From NCBI GenBank assembly GCA_963995525.1, contig OZ023217.1, positions 2,138,627 to 2,202,626 of the forward strand: a DNA stretch of 64,000 bases, given 5' to 3'. Position 1 is the stretch's first letter, and every line of letters starts with the position of its first letter. Below are positions 39,901 through 51,700 of the stretch, piece after piece. Position numbers and translations under genes: made by a program. The notes under the pieces were generated by a model, which was given only the letters and a program-made list of their open reading frames with translations, was not told the DNA's origin and did no database searches. The stretch is from Escarpia spicata. Lineage: Eukaryota > Annelida > Polychaeta > Sabellida > Siboglinidae.

Positions 39901-42687
39901 TTCCTGAAGTGCAGGGTGAGGCTAGCTTGCACCAATAGTGTTCTAGAGTTGTCCGTTGTTCCTGAAGTGCGGGGTGAGGCTAGCTTGCACCAATAGTGTT
40001 CTAGAGTTGTCCGTTGTTCCTGAAGTGCGGGGTGAGGCTAGCTTGCACCAATAGTGTTCTAGAGTTGTCCGTTGTTCCTGAAGTGCGGGTTGAGGCTAGC
40101 TTGCACCAATAGTGTTCTAGAGTTGTCCGTTGTTCCTGAAGTGCGGGGTGAGGCTAGCTTGCACCAATAGTGTTCTAGAGTTGTCCGTTGTTCCTGAAGT
40201 GCGGGGTGAGGCTAGCTTGCACCAATAGTGTTCTAGAGTTGTCCGTTGTTCCTGAAGTGCGGGGTGAGGCTAGCTTGCACCAATAGTGTTCTAGAGTTGT
40301 CCGTTGTTCCTGAAGTGCGGGGTGAGGCTAGCTTGCACCAATAGTGTTCTAGAGTTGTCCGTTGTTCCTGAAGTGCGGGGTGAGGCTAGCTTGCACCAAT
40401 AGTGTTCTAGAGTTGTCCGTTGTTCCTGAAGTGCGGGGTGAGGCTAGCTTGCACCAATAGTGTTCTAGAGTTGTCCGTTGTTCCTGAAGTGCGGGGTGAG
40501 GCTAGCTTGCACCAATAGTGTTCTAGAGTTGTCCGTTGTTCCTGAAGTGCGGGGTGAGGCTAGCTTGCACCAATAGTGTTCTAGAGTTGTCCGTTGTTCC
40601 TGAAGTGCGGGGTGAGGCTAGCTTGCACCAATAGTGTTCTAGAGTTGTCCGTTGTTCCTGAAGTGCGGGTTGAGGCTAGCTTGCACCAATAGTGTTCTAG
40701 AGTTGTCCGTTGTTCCTGAAGTGCGGGGTGAGGCTAGCTTGCACCAATAGTGTTCTAGAGTTGTCCGTTGTTCCTGAAGTGCGGGGTGAGGCTAGCTTGC
40801 ACCAATAGTGTTCTAGAGTTGTCCGTTGTTCCTGAAGTGCGGGGTGAGGCTAGCTTGCACCAATAGTGTTCTAGAGTTGTGCGTTGTTCCTGAAGTGCGG
40901 GGTGAGGCTAGCTTGCACCAATAGTGTTCTAGAGTTGTCCGTTGTTCCTGAAGTGCAGGGTGAGGCTAGCTTGCACCAATAGTGTTACTTCACTTGTTAT
41001 CATGCACTCTGCTTGTGTTGTTACAGTAAAGAAGACACTGGCATGTTTGAGTGTGTCGCAGAGAATGAGGCCGGCCAAGCTTCCATCAGCATGGATGTCA
41101 TTGTCTATGGTATGTAGGGTGACACTAATCTACGGCCACTGTCCAGGGTTCGTTTTGTCATATTTACAAAAATCATTTTGTTTTATGAAACATCACTGAT
41201 GCAGTATGAAATGCAAAGTTTTATTAATCTGTAATATTACAATATTACAGTAGTTCAATTACTTCGTACTGTTTTTGTTGTCCACTTAATGTGGTGACAT
41301 ACACTAGTATAAGAACAAAATGGGCCAGCCCCCTGCAAGATATACGTAACTAAGGTTTCCTGCTGAGAAAACTGGTAAGTCAATAGACAGTACCTCTTTG
41401 CACAAATTAAACTCATTTATATCAATTCTTTTTATTAATTCTAACAAACAATATATTAAGGTGTACAATGAAGTAGTTTGACAGGACAAATACAGTGGAA
41501 CCTCAGTTTATGGTCACCTCGGTCATATAGCCACCTCATTGTTGACGTCACCTAGCACAGTCCCATATTATTTCCATATACCGTAGAGTATAGGAACTTA
41601 GTCCTGCTAATAAGGTCACCTCACTATCCAGGTCACTTAATCAGTGCCGAGGGTGACCTTAACAGTGAGGTTCCTCTGTAGTAGTAATTGTTTGTAAAAT
41701 GGTCTTTTTATAGTTTGTAAAATGTCTGTTTGTGCATGTCTTTACTTATTTATTATCATTATATCTTTAACGATTATCTTAGTATAACTTATTTTTTTAT
41801 TTAATATATTTTCATCTATTTTAATTGATTTATTATCATTAGTTTTATGTAACTTATCAATTTTATGCATATATATATATATAATTACGTATTTTAAGCG
41901 CCCCCGAGTGGATATATAGCACTATGTACACGTTCTTATTATTACATTTATTTGCCCCAGTGCCCCCGTCGATCCAGTCGAGTGCGCAGCAGTTGACCCT
42001 GGTGGAGGGCGACAGGGCAGAGTTGCACTGCGAGACAACCGGCTACCCTATGCCGAAGATCTCATGGATCCAGGACGGCCGCATTGTCATACAGAACACC
42101 GGTAGACACGAGATCAACATGGACACAGGCTCCCTCATCATCAGGAGTGTCGAGGTGTGGTGCAACATTCACACTCTTTCTCTTCTACCTTTCCTTTTGT
42201 ATCTTGCAGGGTGGGGGCACATCACTTGATCTGTTCTACCCTACCTCTCCAATGACTCCAGTCTGCTGCAATTGTCTCCCAGGCTGACCTTTAGAGATCT
42301 CATAATCAGTCTGATTTTGGTATTCCTCATCTCCTACCACCCTCTTCTGTTATCTGCCCTCTGCACACTTTCTCTCTCAGCAACATTTAGGGCAAGCTTT
42401 TATCTACTGGTTCAGTCAATTGTCCTCAAGAATCTTGTTGTATTTAAACAGATGGATTACACTTGGTCAAATATATGTTACTTTAGTTACAGCTGCAAAA
42501 GTTGGGCACAGGCTGAACTGCATTGATTTGCTGCAGTTTGGCTAATGAAATATGTATTTTGGTGTGTGGTGGGGCTCCTATGATAGCAATATATTTGTAT
42601 TAATAGGAGTCACTGGCCCCTTTACTGCTGTTTTTATAGTACCATTTGTGTATTAATTGTTACGAGTTCACTTCCATTATAGTTGAA

Positions 42688-42724
<37 letters not shown>

Positions 42725-45700
42725 CTTGTAACAACTATATTGCACACTGGTAGCAAGTATAATACTATAGAATAATGTTACTGTTGTTGCAGGCATCGGA
42801 CACTGGCAACTTTGTGTGTACAGCAACCAACAAGGCCGGTCGCGACTCCAAGGAAACTATCCTTAGGATTCAAGGTAGGCTTCTCTTTGACATCTACATA
42901 CAAGCATATGTGGAGCTTTCCTCACCCTGTCAGATACATCTGTATATAGTTATTGTTGTTTCAGTGCCACCCGTATTCACTGTGATTCCCAAGGTCCAAG
43001 AGGTGACATAGTTGTTGTTGTTTCAGTGCCACCCGTATTCACTGTGATCCCTAAGGTCCAAGAGGTGACATAGTTGTTGTTTCAGTGCCACCTGTATTCA
43101 CTGTGATCCCAAGGACCAGGAGGTGACGTAGTTGTTGTTGTTTCAGTGCCACCCGTATTCACTGTGATCCCTAGGACCAGGAGGTGACATAGTTGTCGTT
43201 TCAGTGCCACCCATATTCACTCTGATCCCCAAAGACCAGGAGTTGACATAGTTGTTGTTTCAGTGCCACTCATATTCACTCTGATCCCCAAAGACCAGGA
43301 GTTGACATAGTTGTTGTTTCAGTGCCACCCGTATTCACTGTGATCCCCAAGGTCCAAGAGGTGACATAGTTGTTGTTGTTTCAGTGCCACCCGTATTCAC
43401 TGTGATCCCTAAGGTCCAAGAGGTGACATAGTTGTTGTTTCAGTGCCACCTGTATTCACTGTGATCCCAAGGACCAGGAGGTGACGTAGTTGTTGTTGTT
43501 TCAGTGCCACCCGTATTCACTGTGATCCCTAGGACCAGGAGGTGACATAGTTGTCATTTCAGTGCCACCCATATTCACTGTGATCCCCAAGGTCCAAGAG
43601 GTGACATAGTTGTTGTTGTTTCAGTGCCACCCGTATTCACTGTGATCCCCAAGGTCCAAGAGGTGACATAGTTGTTGTTGTTTCAGTACCACCCGTATTC
43701 ACTGTGATCCCCAAGGTCCAAGAGGTGACATAGTTGTTGTTGTTTCAGTGCCACCCATATTCACTGTAATCCCCAAGGACCAGGAGGTGACATAGTTGTT
43801 GTTTCAGTGCCACCCGTATTCACTGTAATCCCCAAGGACCAGGAGGTGACATAGTTGTTGTTTCAGTGCCACCCGTATTCACTGTAATCCCCATTGACCA
43901 GGAGGTGACATAATTGTTGTTGTTTTAATGCCACCCGTATTCACTGTGATCCCCAAGGTCCAAGAGGTGACATAGTTGTTGTTTCAGTGCCACCCGTATT
44001 CACTGTGATCCCCAAGGACCAGGACGTGACATAGTTGTTGTTTCAGTGCCACCCGTATTCACTGTAATCCCCATTGACCAGGAGGTGACATAATTGTTGT
44101 TGTTTTAGTGCCACCCGTATTCACTGTGATCCCCAAGGTCCAAGAGGTGACATAGTTGTTGTTTTATTGCCACCCATATTCACTGTGATCCCCAAGGACC
44201 AGGACGTGACATAGTTGTTGTTTCAGTGCCACCCATATTCACTGTAATCCCCAAGGACCAGGAGGTGACATAGTTGTTGTTGTTTCAGTGCCACCCATAT
44301 TCACTGTGATCCCCAAGGTCCAAGAGGTGACATAGTTGTTGTTTTATTGCCACCCATATTCACTGTGATCCCCAAGGACCAGGACGTGACATAGTTGTTT
44401 CAGTGCCACCCGTATTCACTGTAATCCCCATTGACCAGGAGGTGACATAATTGTTGTTGTTTTAGTGCCACCCGTATTCACTGTGATCCCCAAGGTCCAA
44501 GAGGTGACATAGTTGTTGTTGTTTTATTGCCACCCATATTCACTGTGATCCCCAAGGACCAGGACGTGACATAGTTGTTGTTTTATTGCCACCCATATTC
44601 ACTGTAATCCCCAAGGACCAGGAGGTGACATAGTTGTTGTTTCAGTGCCACCCATATTCACTGTGATCCCCAAGGTCCAAGAGGTGACATAGTTGTTGTT
44701 GTTTCAGTTCCACCCATATTCACTGTGATCCCCAAGGTCAAGGAGGTGACATAGTTGTTGTTGTTTCAGTGCCACCCGTATTCACTGTGATCCCCAAGGA
44801 CCAGGAGGTGACATAGTTGTTGTTGTTTCAGTGCCACCCATATTCACTGTGATCCCCAAGGACCAGGAGGTGACATAGTTGTTGTTGTTTCAGTGCCACC
44901 AGTATTCACTGTGATCCCCAAGGACCAGGAGGTGACATAGTTGTTGTTGTTTCAGTGCCACCAGTATTCACTGTGATCCCCAAGGACCAGGAGGTGACAT
45001 AGTTGTTGTTGTTTCAGTGCCACCAGTATTCACTGTGATCCCCAAGGACCAGGAGGTGACAGCCAATGGCAGGATAGAATTGGTGTGTGCTGCGGAAGGC
45101 ATCCCGACTCCAGTGATCATGTGGAAAGTCAACAACACCGCACGGCCTGGTCAGTTTCTCTTGCATGCTCTAACACCAAACACTTCAAATGTCACCCTCT
45201 CCATTTACTCCTATTACTGGGCCATGCCTTATTTATGACAACTCACAAGATTTGTTCTTCAGTTACTTTACTTAGTGCTTTAACCGACTTGGACATGCTG
45301 CAGCTGTCTGCCCGTGGCTATGGTAAGAAACTCTGGCTCTGGCTCTTAACTTAACTTATATGTACATTTATGACCACCACAGCTTGGGTAATCAATGGAA
45401 TAAATTAATTATACCAGCAAGGAACCACATAAATAATTATGTTAAATAATTAAGTATTACACAATATTTTAGCTCACAAAGTGGGAATAATTGTGGAGAG
45501 CAGAGGAATAGAGGTTAGAATGCTAGACTCCTATTTATGACAACTCTGGTTCAAATCCTATTGCAGGCATTTTTGAAACTTATGCAATTTTTTTATTCCA
45601 CATTGCTTCAGTTCACTTAGTTATATTTTATTAATGAGTACCAAACTATAGACCATGGTGTATGAAGTGCTTTGAACAGTCCTAAGGACTGGATGCTTTG

Positions 45701-48700
45701 CTATATATAGTTACCTTTACATTTCCTTTATAAATTACCCAGTAATCTTTGTGGCTGAATTCTTCCCAGAGAAGTTGTGTTGCTATTGGAAAAAATATGG
45801 CTACCATGGGTGAAAGAGTAATGTGTTTTGAACTATCCCAAAGACCAGATACATTGCTGTATAAGAACTTGCAATTACTTAACTTTTCTGTAAGTCAGCC
45901 CTTAGCCAGGATTGTTAAATTTTACAGTTTACCCATTCTAATTTTTTATTTACCCGTTATGCTCATGAAAAACCCTGTTGCGCATGCATTGGTCATTAGC
46001 ATCAGAACATGGTGAATATTCAGGGGGCTGAGGCTCTGAAAACCTCCAACTGCACCCCCCCTATCCCACGTTCGCAAAATACTCACATCAAACTGCACTC
46101 GCTTTCACACTTAGTACAAGGCCTTTTTTGACAATGCAAACACTGTTTGACCTTGTTATTTGGAATGTAAAACCACAACATGATCCAACACAAAATCCTC
46201 ATGGTATAGGCTTGGGCAAGGATTTGTAGAACAAAACAAATGTTCAGCAGTACTTAACTACTTTTTTATTTATGTGTCAATCAGCATAATATTCAACGTA
46301 CACATAGACTATTATACAGGTAATAGGTGTGCCAAATATCATTGGGCTAGGTTTAACACAAATTGAGATATACTGCTTTGAAAATAGAGAAATGTGCCAT
46401 TTTAACAGTTAAAAATATCCAACCAACATAGATAATTTAAAAAAATGACATGCAGATAAATATAAATGTGGACAAAAGGAAGATCGTAGTTATGTATAGA
46501 CAGTACAACATGTTTTATTGCGTTAAACTGTCATGCGATAATGTTATTATTTTTTGTAAAAGGATTTTAAAAACAGAACGTGATATTCAGCATGACATAA
46601 CATTTTAATTTATGTATCAATTCACACCATATTTAGTATTCCCAGAGATTATTATACAAGTAATAGGTATGCAAAATATTGTTGGGCCATGTTGAACAGA
46701 AACTGAGATATATTGAACTGAACACAGTAAAAAGTGTGATGTCAAACATTAAAATAATCATACACATGTATGGCTAAATTGGAAAATGCCATTTTATTTC
46801 AGAAAAATCTACCCACACTTATCAGATTGCTATTCAAAATCTCATTGTTAACAATCAGTCAACAAACAGAAAACAAGCTAGTTCTATCTTTAAGCCACTG
46901 TTGGTACCCCTCTGAATAATAATATAGGCCTAGATAGCTAGCTACTAACGCGGCAGCACAAACACTGCTGACTGCCAGCAACCTTATCACCCCTCCACTC
47001 ACACCTGTGACCTAGATAGGCAGCCACAGGCCAATAATTATGCTCGCGGAAGACATGTTGGCGGGTCGTAGTATTATTGTGGGGGGAGCAGGTTCCTTTA
47101 ACACACACATACAATTATTCACTACCGGTACTAGTGTCGGAACATGTTATACTAAACATTGTTCGTTATCATTATATGTCATTACATAAACAAATAATGA
47201 GTGTATGACGAAAATTAGTTTTTCGAATCAAAAGTGCCCGCTATGCATATGGCCGTTGTGCGTCGAGAAAGTCAATCGTAAACAGGCTCTGATCTATCGA
47301 CTTTCGAAGGTCGGCGTGTCCCCAAATCAAAACTTATTTTAATCATTTTTGCACACATGATTATGAATTTAATGACAAATCTAATGCTAGCTGTCGCCCG
47401 TCGATCAGACCTCAACTTTTAAAGAAATGAATAAAATAATGACTGCTTGGCGAAATGACTTGGCTGATTTTGTGGCACTGCAAAAATCTCAGCAAGTTAC
47501 GTTTCGTGGGTCAGCAAGATACGGTGCTTCATAGTGCGCATGTCACTCAGGCCTTCAGAATGCCGGTTAGAGCACTTTTATAGAAGCCGGTGCATTTCAT
47601 AATAATAAAGTTATGGAACTGAAGTTTGGTGCATAAACAAACAACATGTAGAACTTTTTAGTGATGTGGTTTTTATTGGCATACGACAATTCTTATTAGT
47701 TGCAGACCATGCTGAAGTTGTGACATTTTCTGTGAAAAATCCTTGCCCAAGCCTACATGGTATCAGAAAGAAAGAAAATCTCATTATCCAAAAACTAAAA
47801 GATCCATTATTTAAAAAGAAAAAACTTGCAATTTTCTAATAAAAATAATGAGGCAACGTGTGTCTACCTAAGTTATCCTCATGCATCGTTTATGTGTAAA
47901 GAACTTGAACCATGTGTCTAGAGCGAGAGTGTTTATGTGGTCAGGTCGACCGAGTGTCAATGGCCGTAGTCGTCTCATCATTGACAATGCAATGAAGCGG
48001 GATGATGGCACCTACATGTGTGTGGCCGAGAACGCTGCAGGCAAGCGACGCGCCCTCGCAGCTGTCAGGGTCAAAGGTCAGTGTGTGACGATGATTTTAA
48101 TGCGTGTGTGTGTGTACATGTTATGTTATCTCTTGTAGTTTTATGAATGAGGTCCCGCAGTCACTGTCAGGTCATTGGTGATGTATTAAACAACTTTGTC
48201 GAAGTATGTCTCCAGTAAATGATTAACTTCATATTTAACTTCTCAATTGGCCACCTTATACAATCTGTATAAAACACTGCAATTTTTTTTATATTTATAT
48301 TATATTTTGAATTGTCAAACTATGTAATTGTAAATGCAACATTTTTCAACATTTCTGGTACATTACTCCAAAGATAAAGCATGAAACCAAAATGTTTTAT
48401 ATTTATACGGATTGTGGGGAATATCCAGAACACAACAATCCAAACCAGATCATAATTTTTTGTTCTGGAGTGTTGCAAGTATATGTTTAAAACAATGTGG
48501 TTTTCTGTAAACATCCGTCTAAGATTGAATAACCACATTGATTGCAAGAAAGAGCCACACTTTATCTATGAATAAAAGAGACTTAGAGGTATGTAATTGT
48601 TATAAAAGGTAACTGTATTGATAATAAACATACAAAGCTATTGGAATATGGAAGGAACACATTTGAATATTTTTGTCAAAACCACCATTCTAGCTGCCAT

Positions 48701-51700
48701 ACCTCTTAATATTGAGACTGTGCCGTTATCCTTACTACTGCTGTAAGACTGACAATGAGAACCCTGCCTGTTGTGCAGTGCCACCGCGAGTGATGCTCCA
48801 GCCCGGCACCCACGCTGTCAGTCTCTCTCAGAGGGTGCTGCTTCACTGCCCCGTCGAGGGTGGAGACCCCCCGCCTGTCATCCACTGGACGAAGGAGGGA
48901 CGGCCAGTTGAACTTGGCCACCGCATACAACAACTCGCCAATGGCTCGCTGGTCATTTATGACTCAACGGTCAGTATCATCTTGAAGCCATGCCCTTAGT
49001 CAGGATGGTGACATTTTCCGATTTACCTGTTAACATTTTTTATTTACCCGATATGGTCATGAAAACCCTGTTACACATGCATTGGTTATTGGTGTCAGAA
49101 CATGGTAAGTAGTCAGGTAGCTGAGACTCCTAAACCTCCAACTGCACCCCCTTGAGGGCTCTCCAAAAACCCCCATCTGCACCCTCTTGAGGCTTACAAA
49201 ATACTCAACCTTCAAACTACACTCCTGCACTAGATTTAGTGCAAGGCCCATTTTATGATAATGAAAACACTGTTTTGATTTTGTCATTTTGAAGATAAAG
49301 TCACATTATGGTCCAGCACAGGATCATGGTATCTGTAAAGTCACACTATGGTCCAGCACAAGATCATGGTATCTGTAAAGTCACATTATGGTCCAGCACA
49401 AGATCATTGTATCTGTAAAGTCGCACTATGGTCCAGCACAAGATCATGGTATCTGTAAAGTCACACTATGGTCCAGCACAAGATCATGGTATCTGTAAAG
49501 TCACATTATGGTCCAGCACAAGATCATGGTATCTGTAAAGTCACATTATGGTCCAGTACAGGATCATGGTATCTGTAAAGTCACACTATGGTCCAGCACA
49601 AGATCATGGTATCTGTAAAGTCACATTATGGTCCAACACAAGATCATGGTATATGTAAAGTCACACTATGGTCCAGCACAAGATCATGGTATCTGTAAAG
49701 TCACACTATGGTCCAGCACAAGATCATGGTATCTGTAAAGTCACACTATGGTCCAGCACAAGATCATGGTATCTGTAAAGTCACACTATGGTCCAGCACA
49801 AGATCATGGTATCTGTAAAGTCACACTATGGTCCAGCACAAGATCATGGTATCTGTAAAGTCACATTATGGTCCAGCACAAGATCATGGTATCTTTAAAG
49901 TCACATTATGGTCCAGCATAAGATCATGGTATCTGTAAAGTCACATTATGGTCCAGCACAAGATCATGGTATCTGTAAAGTCACATTATGGTCCAGCACA
50001 AGATCATGGTATCTGTAAAAAAAGACCAAGAGCCATTATTTGGAAAAGAAACCTGTTGCCATTTTCACAAAACCTATTCCAACAACGGACCAATGGGTCT
50101 CTGGCTAAAGACCTGCATGATCGTCCCCCTTGTTTCTTACGGCAAGGGGCGACACCACTCAGTCTGATCCACCCTCTCGACAATACTTCTCCACCTTTCC
50201 CAATGTTCTGCCTTTGTCTCCCACTCTTTGACTGTCCATCCACTGTCTCTACATCTTCATTTCCATCAGCCATGATGCAAAGCATAATTTGCTAGCAAAC
50301 ACATTTTAAAACATTCCATCTGTATGTTCTCAAGATAGTTTAGGGAACAAACGCATGAATCCATCACCCCATCCATGTGTTACAGAACCAGGATGCTGGA
50401 GACTATAAGTGTGTGGCAACCAACGAGGCTGGTTCATCCGAGGGCATTGCTACATTGACTGTCAGAAGTAGGTGTCTTTGTTGTGCTCTATCTTATCCCC
50501 TGGTATAAATACTTTAAAAAAACTATAAATTCCCAATTTGTAACTTATTTATTTTTAATGCAAATTTGTATATACATGGATTTCTCAACATAACCTCAGT
50601 TGATGTTCGCTGGTTTTCAAGAGAAAGTATCATGAGTTGTGAGTGTGTTGAGGTCTTCAAGAGAGAATATCATGAGTTGTGAGTGTGTTGAGGTCTTCAA
50701 GAGAGAATATCATGAGTTGTGAGTGTGTTGAGGTCTTCAAGAGAGAATATCATGAGTTGTGAGTGTGTTGAGGTCTTCAAGAGAGAATATCATGAGTTGT
50801 GAGTGTGTTGAGGTCTTCAAGAGAGAATATCATGAGTTGTGAGTGTGTTGAGGTCTTCAAGCAAGAATATCATGAGTTGTGAGTGTGTTGAGGTCTTCAA
50901 AAGAGAATATCATGAGTTGTGAGTGTGTTGAGGTCTTCAAGAGAGAATATCATGAGTTGTGAGTGTTTTGAGGTCTTCAAGAGAGAATATCATGAGTTGT
51001 GAGTGTTTTGAGGTCTTCAAGAGAGAATATCATGAGTTGTGAGTGTGTTGAGGTCTTCAAGAGAGAATATCATGAGTTGTGAGTGTGTTGAGGTCTTCAA
51101 GCAAGAATATCATGAGTTGTGAGTGTGTTGAGGTCTTCAAGAGAGAATATCATGAGTTGTGAGTGTGTTGAGGTCTTCAAGAGAGAATATCATGAGTTGT
51201 GAGTGTGTTGAGGTCTTCAAGAGAGAATATCATGAGTTGTGAGTGTGTTGACGTCTTCAAGAGAGAATATCATGAGTTGTGAGTGTGTTGAGGTCTTCAA
51301 GAGAGAATATCATGAGTTGTGAGTGTGTTGAGGTCTTCAAGAGAGAATATCATGAGTTGTGAGTGTGTGTGTGTTTATGTGTTGAGGTATTCAGGAGAGA
51401 GTATCATGAGTTGTGTGTTGAGGTCTTCAAGAGAAAGTGTCATGAGTTGTGAGTGTGTTGAGGTCTCCAAGAGAGAGTATCATGAGTTGTGTGTTGAGGT
51501 CTTCAAGAGAAAGTGTCATGAGTTGTGTGTGTGTTGAGGTCTTCAAGAGAGAGTATCATGAGTTGTGTGTTGAGGTCTCCAAGAGAGAGTATCATGAGTT
51601 GTGTGTTGAGGTATTCAAGAGTGAGTATCATGAGTTGTGTGTTGAGGTCTCCAAGAGAGTATCATGAGTTGTGTGTTGAGGTCTCCAAGAGAGAGTATCA

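Larger units (their letters stand above)
35427..41026 (+). other. Largest intron (5.6 kb), within Ig21
   Basis: 35,427-36,257 is AT-rich, with a few LINE-like CT-rich patches near 35,445 and 35,930. Then come a SINE split by a hAT-like MITE and a 3.4-kb 58-bp minisatellite. Confidence 0.85.
45150..47944 (+). other. Intron within Ig23
   Basis: 2.8 kb with decayed SINE pieces (45,491-45,720 and 45,746-45,882), a dispersed repeat (45,895-46,207 continuing at 47,756-47,830) and, inside it, a 1.55-kb hAT-like element. A possible 60-nt cassette exon is discussed in the findings. Confidence 0.75.

Noticed and set aside
37556..40986. Regular direct repeats suggesting a CRISPR array
   Set aside because: There are no unique spacers between repeats, the unit is continuous over 58 bp, and the context is an animal intron.
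37556..41030. 58-bp array as a splice-spanning array
   Set aside because: It ends 40 bp before the acceptor and its unit has no homology to the exon at 41,027.
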